Shown here one piece after another: positions 1 to 7,889 of a stretch of DNA of 13,672 nucleotides. Under the pieces are notes generated by a model. That model did not search any database, had not been told where the DNA came from, and worked only from the letters and a program-made list of their open reading frames with translations. A program made the translations under genes and the position numbers. Within the stretch, counting starts at the first letter, position 1, and the number at the start of each line of letters is the position of its first letter. Origin of the DNA: ZC4RG20 sp964553875 (GTDB lineage Bacteria; Pseudomonadota; Gammaproteobacteria; Steroidobacterales; Rariloculaceae). The stretch spans positions 1-13,672 of the forward strand of contig CAZKNH010000108.1 of assembly GCA_964553875.1 (NCBI GenBank), read 5' to 3'.

Positions 1-2
1 TC

Positions 3-968
3 AAGCCGCTCGACGGCATCCTCACCGGCATCACGAACGACGCGATTCACATCCTGGATCCGTCCCGCTCCATCGAGCTGACCGCGAACTTCTGGTTCTC
101 GGTGGCGTCGGTGATCATGCTGACCGTCGTCGTCTCGCTGATCACCGAGAAGATCGTCGAGCCCCGTCTCGGGGAATACACCGGCGAGCGTCCGCCTGCC
201 GTGCGCGACGACGACGGCATGTCCGCCGACGAGTCGCGCGGCCTGAAGTACGCGACGTGGGCGCTTCTCGCGACGCTCGCCGTGTTCGCGCTGCTGACGT
301 TGCTGCCGGGCGCGCCGCTCCGCAACCCGGATACCGGCAGCATCCTCGCCGATTCCCCGTTCATGAACGGCCTCATCGTCTTCGTGACGGTGCTGTTCCT
401 CGCCGCGGGCTGGGCCTACGGGTTCGGCGCAAGGACGATGCGCAGTTCAGTCGACGCGATCAATGCGATGGAAAAGGCCATTCGCGGCCTTGCCGGACTG
501 ATCTTCCTGCTCTTCGTCATCAGCCAGTTCCTTGCGTTCTTCACGTACACGAACCTCGCGACGCTCGCCGCCGTGTCGCTCGGCGACGCGCTCGAGAGCG
601 CGGGACTGAACGCGCTGACGCTCTTGATCGGCTTCGTCTTCGTCGTCGCGCTCCTCGACCTGATCATGACCGGCGCGATCCCCAAGTGGGCGATCTTCGC
701 GCCCGTCTTCGTGCCGCTCCTGATGCGACTGAACGTCGATCCAGAAGCCGTGCTCGCCGCCTACCGTGTAGGCGACAGCCCCGTCAACGCGATCTCGCCG
801 TTGAATGCCTACTTCGCGCTGATCGTCTCCTTCGCGATGAAGTACGACCCGAAGGCCGGCGTCGGGACCGTCATCGCGCTGATGCTCCCTTACGTCGTCA
901 TCCTGTTCATCGTGTGGACGTTGCTGCTGGCCGCGTGGCACGTGCTCGGCCTGCCCTGGGGTCTGTGA
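3..968 (+). CDS. AbgT-family transporter, C-terminal part (5' end outside window)
   Basis: This is an inner-membrane transporter of the AbgT family. Known members import p-aminobenzoyl-glutamate (E. coli AbgT) or expel sulfonamides (MtrF). The frame is open from base 3, so the gene begins upstream. About 321 residues are visible of a family length near 500. Recognisable stretches are TNDAIHILDPSRSIELTANF at the left edge, then VSLITEKIVEPRLGEY, a polar loop, and several hydrophobic helices. Near the end comes GDSPVNAISPLNAYF, which matches the family's conserved broken-helix segment close to the substrate site. The last helix ends in a short tail before the TGA. The next gene, an aminopeptidase, starts 35 nt downstream on the same strand, so co-transcription is likely. 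That suggests uptake of a peptide-like substrate that is cleaved inside the cell. Import versus export cannot be decided from this fragment. Confidence 0.9.
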   Translation, partial: KPLDGILTGITNDAIHILDPSRSIELTANFWFSVASVIMLTVVVSLITEKIVEPRLGEYTGERPPAVRDDDGMSADESRGLKYATWALLATLAVFALLTLLPGAPLRNPDTGSILADSPFMNGLIVFVTVLFLAAGWAYGFGARTMRSSVDAINAMEKAIRGLAGLIFLLFVISQFLAFFTYTNLATLAAVSLGDALESAGLNALTLLIGFVFVVALLDLIMTGAIPKWAIFAPVFVPLLMRLNVDPEAVLAAYRVGDSPVNAISPLNAYFALIVSFAMKYDPKAGVGTVIALMLPYVVILFIVWTLLLAAWHVLGLPWGL

Positions 969-1003
969 TTCGCCGGCTATGCCCGTGAGAGAGGAGCCCG
1001 ACA

Positions 1004-2590
1004 ATGACGATCGAAAGCGTGCGGCCAATCTCGGCCGCGATGCGGGAATCGACCGGCAATACATCAGGACCGGTCAGCCTCGAAACGACGAGCGCCGCTC
1101 CCGCGGAGGTGAAAGCAGGCGTGCTCGTCGTCGGAGCGTTCGCCGACGGGGCGTTGCCCGCGCCCGCCAGCGAGATCGATTCCGCGTCGAAGGGCAGGCT
1201 GTCGGCGCTGATCGAGCGCGGCGACCTCGAGAGCAAGGCGGGTGCGACCGTGCTGCTTCACGACCCGCCCGGCGTCGCCGCGCAGCGTGTGCTCGTCGTG
1301 AGCCTCGGTCCGCGCGAGGAGTTCGACGACAAAGCGTTCCGCAAGGCGCTCGGCGGCACTGCCAAGACGCTCGCTAGCGCCAAGGCCGCAGACGCTGCAG
1401 TCACCCTCGCCGCGATCGACGTGCCCGGCCGCTCGCTCGCGTGGCGGACGCGGGAAACGGCGCGAATGCTTGCAGACGGCTTGTACCGCTTCGATGCGCC
1501 GAAAACGAACGGAGCGAAGACGGCAGAGCGCGGCGCGCACAAGATCGTTCTCGCCAGCGGAAACGGCGTGTCGGAAGACATCGAGGCGGCCGTGCGCCGC
1601 GGCGCGGCGACGGCCGAGGGCATGGCCCTCGCGCGGGATCTCGGGAACCTCCCCGCCAACATCTGCAATCCCGAGCACTTCGCGGAGACGGCGCGACGAA
1701 TGGCAAAGGAGCTGCCGGTCGAGGTCGACGTGCTCGAGCGCGAGGACATGGCGAAGCTCGGCATGAACGCGGCGCTCTCGGTCGGCCGCGCGTCGGGCAA
1801 TCCGTGCAAGCTCGTCGTCATGCACTACCGCGGCGGGGGCAACGCGAAGCCGATCGTGCTGATCGGCAAAGGCGTCACGTTCGACACCGGCGGCATCTCG
1901 CTCAAGCCCGGCGAAGACCTCGACATGATGAAGTACGACATGTGCGGCGCCGCGAGCGTATACGGCGTGATGCAGACGATCGCGCGGCTCGGCTTGCCGC
2001 TCAATCTCGTCGTCGCCGTCAATGCCGTCGAGAACATGCCGGGCGGCGATGCGACACGTCCGGGCGACGTCGTGCGGTCGATGTCCGGCCAGACGATCGA
2101 GATCCTGAATACCGACGCCGAAGGCCGCCTCGGGCTGTGCGACGTGCTGACGTACGTCGAGCGATTCGAACCCGACTGCGTCATCGACGTCGCGACGCTG
2201 ACCGGCGCCTGCGTCATCGCGCTCGGCAATGTCGCGAGCGGCCTCTTCGCGAACGACGACGCGCTCGCCGAGGAGCTTCTCGCCAGCGCCGAGGCGTCCG
2301 GCGACCGCGCGTGGCGGATGCCGCTGTGGGACGAGTATCAGGAGCAGCTGAAGAGCAACTTCGCCGACATGAGCAACCTCGGCGGGCGGCCTGCCGGCAG
2401 CGTGACGGCGGCATGCTTCCTCGCTCGTTTCGCGAAGAACTACCGCTGGGCGCACCTCGACATCGCCGGGACGAACGCCAGGTCCGGCGACGAGAAGGGC
2501 GCGACCGGACGCCCCGTGCCGCTCCTCGCGGAATTCCTGATGCGACGCGCCGATGCGAGCGGCTCGACGGTCGCTCAGCCGGGCAGGTGA
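1004..2590 (+). CDS. pepA: Leucyl aminopeptidase (M17 family, PepA-like)
   Basis: This cytosolic two-metal exopeptidase of 528 residues removes N-terminal residues from peptides. The N-terminal domain (about residues 35-190) is the variable M17 domain, and the catalytic domain fills the rest. All key residues are seen at the spacing of E. coli PepA: metal ligands K289, D294, D312, D371 and E373 (NTDAEGRL), and catalytic K301 and R375. There is no signal peptide. The start at 1004 is supported by GAGAGGAG about 9 nt upstream. It follows the AbgT gene by 35 nt, and its stop overlaps the GTG of the next MFS gene (GTGA), which points to translational coupling. In this context it may cleave the compound imported by the AbgT protein as well as serving general peptide turnover. 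M17 enzymes can also have DNA-binding or Cys-Gly dipeptidase roles, which the sequence does not settle. Confidence 0.96.
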   Translation: MTIESVRPISAAMRESTGNTSGPVSLETTSAAPAEVKAGVLVVGAFADGALPAPASEIDSASKGRLSALIERGDLESKAGATVLLHDPPGVAAQRVLVVSLGPREEFDDKAFRKALGGTAKTLASAKAADAAVTLAAIDVPGRSLAWRTRETARMLADGLYRFDAPKTNGAKTAERGAHKIVLASGNGVSEDIEAAVRRGAATAEGMALARDLGNLPANICNPEHFAETARRMAKELPVEVDVLEREDMAKLGMNAALSVGRASGNPCKLVVMHYRGGGNAKPIVLIGKGVTFDTGGISLKPGEDLDMMKYDMCGAASVYGVMQTIARLGLPLNLVVAVNAVENMPGGDATRPGDVVRSMSGQTIEILNTDAEGRLGLCDVLTYVERFEPDCVIDVATLTGACVIALGNVASGLFANDDALAEELLASAEASGDRAWRMPLWDEYQEQLKSNFADMSNLGGRPAGSVTAACFLARFAKNYRWAHLDIAGTNARSGDEKGATGRPVPLLAEFLMRRADASGSTVAQPGR

Positions 2591-4230
2591 ACGCCGACGT
2601 CGCGAGTGCGACCGCACCGGTCGCGGAAACGGATGCTCGGGACGAGCCGCGCGCGTCGTGGATGCCGATGCTCACGATCGCGCTCGCGCAAATGCTGATG
2701 GTATTCAATGTATCGACGCTGCAGGTGTCGATCGACGGCATTGCGTCGAGCTTCAATGCGCCTGCGACGGCAATCGGCACGGCGATCGTGACCTACTCGC
2801 TCGTCGTCGCGGGCCTCATCATGCTCGGCGCACGGATCGCGCAGGTGATCGGCTCGCGGCGCGTGTTCCGTCTCGGCGTCCTGCTATTCGGCGCCGCGAT
2901 GGGCGTGATGGCATTGAGCCAGGGCGTCCCGATGATGCTCGTCGCGCAAGTCGTAGCAGGGCTCGCCGCGGCGGGCCTCGTTCCAGCGCTGGTCGTGATG
3001 ATCGCCGACCACTACAGCGGGCACCAGCGTGCGAAGGCCCTCGCGTGGCTCGGCGGCGCCCAGGCGCTCGGCATCGTGTTGGCGTTCCTGATCGCTGGCT
3101 ACCTCGCGACGGCCGTCGGATGGCGATTCACGTTCGGCGGGCTCGTCGCCGTCGCCGGCCTCGTCTTCGTGCTCGCAGGCAAGCTCGGCGTGCGGCCCAA
3201 GCCCCCCGGCGTCAGCATCGACTGGACCGGTATCGTGCTCGCCGCAGCCGCGATCCTCTTGATCAGCGTAGGCGCGAACAACCTCACGGAATGGGGCGGG
3301 CTCCTGGCGCGCACGGCGGCGCCGTTCAGCGTGCTCGACCTGTCGCCTGCGCCGATGATGATCATCGCGGGCCTCTTCCTGATAGAGGGGTTCGTCGTGT
3401 GGTCCCGCCGGCGAGAAGCAACCGGCAAGACGCCGCTCGTCGCGCTCGACGTCGTCGATACGCCCGCCGAGCGCGCGGCGCTGCTCGCGATGTTCACGAT
3501 AGGCGCGATCGGCTCGGGCCTCACGTTCTTGATCCCGCTCTATATTCAGGTCGTCCAGGGCGGCAGCGGCCTCGACACCGCCGCGGCCGTGATCCCGTTC
3601 TCGCTCGCGAGCTTCGCGGCGGCCGTGCTCGTCGTCGCGCTCTATCGCTTCGCGAGCCCGCGGCTCATCGCGCGCTCCGCTTTTCTCGTCACGACGGTCG
3701 CGCTCGCGTTCCTCGCCGCCGTCATCCGCAACGATTGGGGCAGCGGCATGGTCATGACCGGCATGGTGCTCGCGGGTCTCGGCGAGGGCGCCCTCGTCGC
3801 GCTTCTCTTTAACGTGCTCGTTTCCGCGTCGCCGAAGGAGCTCGCGGGCGACGTCGGATCGCTCCGCGGCTGCACGAACAATCTCGCCGCCGGCGTCGGC
3901 ACGGCGGTCGCGTCGGCGCTCGTCGTCAGCGTTCTCGGGACCGGCGTGCATCGGGAGCTCGTGCACAATCCGCTGATTCCGGACGAGCTCAAGGCCGAGT
4001 TCAATCTCGACGATGTGCCCTTCGTGGGCAACGATCGTCTGCTTGCCGTGCTCTCGACGACGAACGCGACGGACGAGCAAACGAACGAGGCCGTGAGGAT
4101 CAATACCGAGGCGCGGCTCGTCGCGCTCAAGATCTCGTTCTTCGCGCTGTCGGGCCTCGCGCTCCTCGCGTTCTTCCCTTCCGGCGCGCTGCCCGGGCAC
4201 GCGCGGGGCAACGTCCCGGGAAGCGGTTGA
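2587..4230 (+). CDS. MFS transporter, DHA2-like 14-helix type (first of a tandem pair)
   Basis: This inner-membrane transporter of about 547 residues shows many hydrophobic helices in the pattern of 14-helix drug:H+ antiporters. The GTG at 2587 overlaps the peptidase stop by four bases (GTGA), which is why I chose it. The frame stays open far upstream, but that part is only a shadow of the peptidase gene. Motif A between helices 2 and 3 is degenerate: GARIAQVIGSRRVF has Q where the family Asp is expected. The WLGGAQALGIVLAF to GWRFTF region corresponds to the helix 5-6 area. A long loop of roughly 60 residues before the last helix (NPLIPDELKAEFNLDD through AVRINTEARLVAL) is shared with the next gene. 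Substrate is unknown; export of a metabolite or drug is the usual role of this group. It is probably co-expressed with the peptidase and AbgT genes. Confidence 0.9.
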   Translation: MNADVASATAPVAETDARDEPRASWMPMLTIALAQMLMVFNVSTLQVSIDGIASSFNAPATAIGTAIVTYSLVVAGLIMLGARIAQVIGSRRVFRLGVLLFGAAMGVMALSQGVPMMLVAQVVAGLAAAGLVPALVVMIADHYSGHQRAKALAWLGGAQALGIVLAFLIAGYLATAVGWRFTFGGLVAVAGLVFVLAGKLGVRPKPPGVSIDWTGIVLAAAAILLISVGANNLTEWGGLLARTAAPFSVLDLSPAPMMIIAGLFLIEGFVVWSRRREATGKTPLVALDVVDTPAERAALLAMFTIGAIGSGLTFLIPLYIQVVQGGSGLDTAAAVIPFSLASFAAAVLVVALYRFASPRLIARSAFLVTTVALAFLAAVIRNDWGSGMVMTGMVLAGLGEGALVALLFNVLVSASPKELAGDVGSLRGCTNNLAAGVGTAVASALVVSVLGTGVHRELVHNPLIPDELKAEFNLDDVPFVGNDRLLAVLSTTNATDEQTNEAVRINTEARLVALKISFFALSGLALLAFFPSGALPGHARGNVPGSG

Positions 4231-4233
4231 GCC

Positions 4234-5895
4234 ATGGCGCAGTCGGTTTCCGCGCGAGCCGCAGAAACCGAGGCACGTGCTTCGTGGCTCCCGCTGGTCG
4301 TCATCGCGCTCGCGCAGCTCGCCCTCGTCTTCAATCTTGCGACGCTCAAGGTGTCCGTCGACGCGATTGCGGAAAGCCTCGGAACGTCCGCGAGCGCCGT
4401 GAAAACCTCGATCGTCCTTCATTCCCTCGTCGTCGCCGCTTTCATCATGCTCGGCGCGCGGCTGACGCAACGCTTCGGCAGTCACCGCGTGTTCCGCACG
4501 ACCACCGCAACGATGGGCGCGGCGATGATGGTGATGGCCGTTGCTCGAGACGCGAACTCGATCATGCTCGCGCAGATGATCGCGGGAGTAGCGTCCGCCG
4601 CGCTGATTCCGACGTCGGTCGTGATGATCTCGGACACTTACCGCGGCCGCCAACAGTCTCAGGCCCTCGGCTGGCTCGGGGGCATGCAGGCGATCGGGAT
4701 CGTGCCGGCATTTCTCGTCGCGGGCTTCCTCGCCGCGTCGGTCCAATGGCGCGCGACATTCGTGCTGCTCGCCGTTTTCGCCGTGGGGCTCTGCCTCTCG
4801 AGCGTGACGCTACGCGGCGCCGACGCGCGCGGAAGGATCCACATCGATGCCGTAGGATTCGTCCTGGCCGCGTCCGCGATGCTCTCGATCGGCATCGGCG
4901 TGGACAGGCTCGCCTACTGGGGCGTGTGGCGAGCGCGGTCCGCCGCGCCGCTCGATCTCCTCGACGTGTCGCCGGCACCGATCGCGATCCTCGTGGGGAT
5001 CCTGCTCCTGCATGCGTTCGTCGTGTGGACACGCCGGTGCCGCGCGAGCGGGCGCACGCCGCTCTGCGCGCCCGAAGTCCTCGGCAGCGGACGGGAAGGG
5101 TCGGCGCTGTTGTCGATGTTCGCGATCGGCGCGATCGGCGCCGGCTTGACGTTCCTCCTGCCCCTCTACATCGAGGTCGTGCAGGGGCGCACGAGCCTCT
5201 ACACGGCCATCGCTCTCGCGCCTTTCACGTTCGCGAGCTTCGTGACGGCGATCCTCATCGTGCGTTTCGACGCACGTTTCGGCGCGCGGCGCATCGCGCA
5301 GATTGCATTTCTCGTCGTCGCATGCGGGCTCACGCTGCTCGGCGCGACCGTGCACAACGACTGGAGCAATGCGATGGTCGTGCTCGGGCTGATCGTCACC
5401 GGCCTAGGTGAAGGTGCGCTCGCGACGGTGCTGTTCAAGCTGCTCGCGTCGACCGTCCCGAAGGACGTCGCGGGAGACGTCGGCTCCGTATGCGGCAGCA
5501 CGAGCTTCCTGGGCTCGGGCGTCGGCACGGCTATCGCTGCAGGGCTTCTCGTCGGTGTGCTCGGCTCGAACGTGCAGCGTCACGTGTCCGAGAACCCGCT
5601 GATCTCGGCGGACTTGCGGGCGCAATTCGACCTCGACAGCCCATCGTTCGTCAGCAACGACCAGTTGCTCCGCGCGCTCGAGCGGGCTAATGCGACTCCG
5701 GAGGAGGTGAGCGAGGCGGTGCGGATCAATACCGAGGCGCGGCTCGCGGCGCTCAAGGTCTCGTTCTTCGTGCTCGCGGGGCTCGCGCTCCTCGCGTTCA
5801 TTCCCGCGGCCGTCGTGCCCGATTCCCGGCGACCACCTTACAGAGCTCGGCACCGAAGAACAGCATCTGGAAAACGACATTCATCCACAGCATGA
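4234..5895 (+). CDS. MFS transporter, DHA2-like 14-helix type (second of a tandem pair)
   Basis: This is a 553-residue paralogue of the preceding gene, starting at ATG three bases after its stop. The proteins align along their whole length, for example VFNLATLKVSVDAIAESL against VFNVSTLQVSIDGIASSF, and AVRINTEARLAALKVSFF near the end. They share the same degenerate motif A (GARLTQRFGSHRVF, Q in place of Asp) and the same long loop before the last helix. After the last helix (LALLAFIPAAVVP) the protein does not stop where its sister roughly does. It runs about 25 more residues, rich in Arg, antisense to the end of the convergent YihY gene, giving a 98-nt overlap. That tail is unlikely to be functional and may reflect a lost stop codon. 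The substrate is unknown. The two could work as separate pumps, or conceivably as partners. Confidence 0.9.
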   Translation: MAQSVSARAAETEARASWLPLVVIALAQLALVFNLATLKVSVDAIAESLGTSASAVKTSIVLHSLVVAAFIMLGARLTQRFGSHRVFRTTTATMGAAMMVMAVARDANSIMLAQMIAGVASAALIPTSVVMISDTYRGRQQSQALGWLGGMQAIGIVPAFLVAGFLAASVQWRATFVLLAVFAVGLCLSSVTLRGADARGRIHIDAVGFVLAASAMLSIGIGVDRLAYWGVWRARSAAPLDLLDVSPAPIAILVGILLLHAFVVWTRRCRASGRTPLCAPEVLGSGREGSALLSMFAIGAIGAGLTFLLPLYIEVVQGRTSLYTAIALAPFTFASFVTAILIVRFDARFGARRIAQIAFLVVACGLTLLGATVHNDWSNAMVVLGLIVTGLGEGALATVLFKLLASTVPKDVAGDVGSVCGSTSFLGSGVGTAIAAGLLVGVLGSNVQRHVSENPLISADLRAQFDLDSPSFVSNDQLLRALERANATPEEVSEAVRINTEARLAALKVSFFVLAGLALLAFIPAAVVPDSRRPPYRARHRRTASGKRHSSTA

Positions 5896-6736
5896 GAACG
5901 AGCAGCCCGCCGAACGCGCCGGAGGCGCTCGGCGCGCTCCCGAGATAGAGCCCGTAGAGCGCGAGGATCTCGGCCGCCACGACCCAGGCGATCGTCGAGA
6001 CGAGCACGGCGAGCCAGATATCGTTCCAGCCGAGCCGCACGGGCGGCAGCACCTTGTACAGGATCGCGAACGTGATCGCCGCGAGCAGCACGGACCCTGC
6101 CGGCGGAAGCACCTGCTCGACGGCCGAGCCGAGCAACGGAAGGCCTCCGACGGCACGGACGATCCACTGAGAGACCGCGATCAGCGTCAGCGCGGCGAGG
6201 AGCAGCGCGCCGCCGCCGAGCACCATCACGAACGACAGCGCACGCTCGAGAATCGTCTCCCGCACGACGCTTCCGACGCGCCCTGCGATCAGCGGCGGAT
6301 CGCGCTTCCAGATCGCGCGAAAGCTCATTCTGAGATGTCGAAACAGGACCGACGCCGTGAGCAGAAGACCTGCCACGGCGAGCACCGTCGCGCCGAGCGA
6401 CTCCTTTTGTAGCGTATCGAGCAGACTCTCGATCGTCCCGTGAATCTCGCTCCCGAACCTGAGCGCGATCTGCTCGAGCAGCCGGCGCTCGACTTCCGCG
6501 GCGCCTTCCGAGAAACGAAGGAGCAGCCCGATCACCGACAGGAGCAACAGAAGGAGCGGCACGAGCGATACGAACGCGTAGTAGGCCATCGCCGCCGCGA
6601 GGTAGCGCCCGCGGTCGCGCTCGTATTCGACCCAGGCGGCTCGCAGCACGCGGACGAAACCGGAACGGCCGTGGATGCCGGTCGAGCCCCTACGTTCTCC
6701 GACGGGAGGCGATCCTTGCGCGGGCGCAGCCGACAC
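5798..6736 (-). CDS. YihY/BrkB-family inner-membrane protein
   Basis: This protein of about 312 residues belongs to the YihY/virulence factor BrkB family, polytopic inner-membrane proteins whose function is poorly defined (once misannotated as RNase BN). The first helix carries the family signature AAAMAYYAFVSLVPL at about residues 47-61. Further helices follow, with the conserved late segment GLLVLMLWMNVVFQMLFFGAEL. The short hydrophilic C-terminus is AGNRARRPRE. The frame is open back to 6988, but those extra N-terminal residues are Arg-rich and lie over the upstream gene. I therefore chose the GTG at 6736, 20 nt after the upstream DUF481 stop. The ribosome site there is weak, and a GTG at 6649 is an alternative. 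It probably shares a transcript with the DUF481 gene. Its 3' end overlaps the convergent MFS gene by 98 nt. Confidence 0.88.
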   Translation of the reverse strand: MSAAPAQGSPPVGERRGSTGIHGRSGFVRVLRAAWVEYERDRGRYLAAAMAYYAFVSLVPLLLLLLSVIGLLLRFSEGAAEVERRLLEQIALRFGSEIHGTIESLLDTLQKESLGATVLAVAGLLLTASVLFRHLRMSFRAIWKRDPPLIAGRVGSVVRETILERALSFVMVLGGGALLLAALTLIAVSQWIVRAVGGLPLLGSAVEQVLPPAGSVLLAAITFAILYKVLPPVRLGWNDIWLAVLVSTIAWVVAAEILALYGLYLGSAPSASGAFGGLLVLMLWMNVVFQMLFFGAELCKVVAGNRARRPRE

Positions 6737-6756
6737 CGATGGCCCGTCGCGCTCGC

Positions 6757-7779
6757 TCAGAACGAGCGTCCGATCGCGAACGAGAGCCCGAGATCGCTGT
6801 TCTCGAGTCCTTCCGGCGGATCGCTGTCGTAGCTCTCGTAGACGCTCACGCTCCAGTGCACGTTGCCGATGATCGAGCGCTCGAGCCGTGCATCGAGCTC
6901 GACGCGCCGTCTCGAGCGGTCGAAGCTGAAATACGTCGTCGCGTTCGTCGACACCTGCGTATCGCCGCCGAGCTCGAACCAGTCCCATTCGACCGTCACG
7001 AACGCCTCTGCGCTGTCCTCCCTCCCCGGGACGCCGCGGTAACGTTCCCGGTCCGCCGCGAGGCCGCCGTAGAGGGCCACGACCGCGCGGTTCGACTGGA
7101 GCACCGTCCGGCCTCCTCCGAAGCCGAGCAGCGTCCTGGCGTCGAGGTCGAGCTCGCGATCCTCTTCGATATGCAAACGGCCGATCGCGAACCAGCGCTC
7201 CCGAAGGAGGCGCCGCGATCGGATCTGAAAGTAATTGCGCCGCTGCGCCGTCTCGTCATCGACTTCGCTGACGATCGAATCGATCGAGAGCGTCGTCGCG
7301 TAGTTGCGCATCACGTTCTCGGCTTCGGCGTCGACCTTGAGGTCGAGCTCGTCGTTCGCGGTCAGAAAGTCGAGGCCGAAATCGACATAGCCGGACGTCC
7401 GCTCCGCGGGCGTGGCCGCGATCGGCGTGATGCGAACCACGGCCTCGGTCTCGAAGGCCGCAGGAGCGGTGCCGGCCGTGACGGCGAGTTGCCCGGGAGA
7501 CGGCGAGAAGATCGACCCCGACAGACGCTCTCCCGTCTCGAGCTCCACATCGAAGTGACGCGGACTCGACAACGTCTCGACGTTGCTCCAGTCGATCTCG
7601 ACCCGCCCGGCTCCTTCGATCGAGAAGGCGAGCTCGCCGCGCGCAAGCCCCAGGATCTCGCCTTCGAGCCGGTTGTCGGTCGTCAGGACGACGGTGTCTC
7701 TCTGATCCTCTTGCGCGTGCACGCAGCATGCCGCCGCGAGGAGCGTCCCGCTGGCCGCGCTCGACAAGGACTTCCGCAT
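6757..7779 (-). CDS. DUF481-type outer-membrane protein with signal peptide
   Basis: This is a 340-residue exported protein. Residues 1 to about 22 form a Sec signal peptide (MRKSLSSAASGTLLAAACC, cleavage near VHA-QE). Residues about 28-110 contain two short repeated modules of the kind DNRLEGEILGLARGELAF and ETGERLSGSIFSPSPGQLAV, resembling the small beta modules often found before DUF481. From about residue 125 to the end the sequence alternates polar and hydrophobic residues (GYVDFGLDFLTAND and similar), as in a beta-barrel. It ends in Phe, the usual last residue of outer-membrane barrels. DUF481 proteins include the salt-induced YdiY type; their role is unknown. The start is supported by GGAGG eight bases before the ATG. 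It is transcribed divergently from the glutaminase gene and leads into YihY after 20 nt. Confidence 0.85.
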   Translation of the reverse strand: MRKSLSSAASGTLLAAACCVHAQEDQRDTVVLTTDNRLEGEILGLARGELAFSIEGAGRVEIDWSNVETLSSPRHFDVELETGERLSGSIFSPSPGQLAVTAGTAPAAFETEAVVRITPIAATPAERTSGYVDFGLDFLTANDELDLKVDAEAENVMRNYATTLSIDSIVSEVDDETAQRRNYFQIRSRRLLRERWFAIGRLHIEEDRELDLDARTLLGFGGGRTVLQSNRAVVALYGGLAADRERYRGVPGREDSAEAFVTVEWDWFELGGDTQVSTNATTYFSFDRSRRRVELDARLERSIIGNVHWSVSVYESYDSDPPEGLENSDLGLSFAIGRSF

Positions 7780-7889
7780 ACCGCCGGCCTCCGCTCGCCA
7801 TCGCCGCTCGGCAATTCGCCCGATGCTAGTAGGTGCACGCGCGTTCGTAACGTGGACTTTCGTCTAATGGCCCGCCTGGACGCGCCGCA
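7780..7889. promoter_or_regulatory. Divergent intergenic region between the DUF481 and glutaminase genes
   Basis: These 110 bases must hold the promoters for both outward-facing genes. On the minus strand a clear GGAGG ribosome site precedes the DUF481 ATG. On the plus strand a TCTAAT at 7863-7868 could be a -10 element, but I see no convincing -35 at the right distance and no Shine-Dalgarno before the GTG at 7890. I see no strong operator or hairpin. Confidence 0.3.

Noticed and set aside
1064..2617. Long minus-strand open frame opposite the aminopeptidase
   Set aside because: It is antisense to a gene with all catalytic residues, is rich in Arg, Asp and His, and shows no motif; it is a GC-bias shadow.
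2884..4746. 620-codon minus-strand open frame across both MFS genes
   Set aside because: It spans the junction of two clear genes and has a highly charged, low-complexity composition typical of antisense frames in GC-rich DNA.
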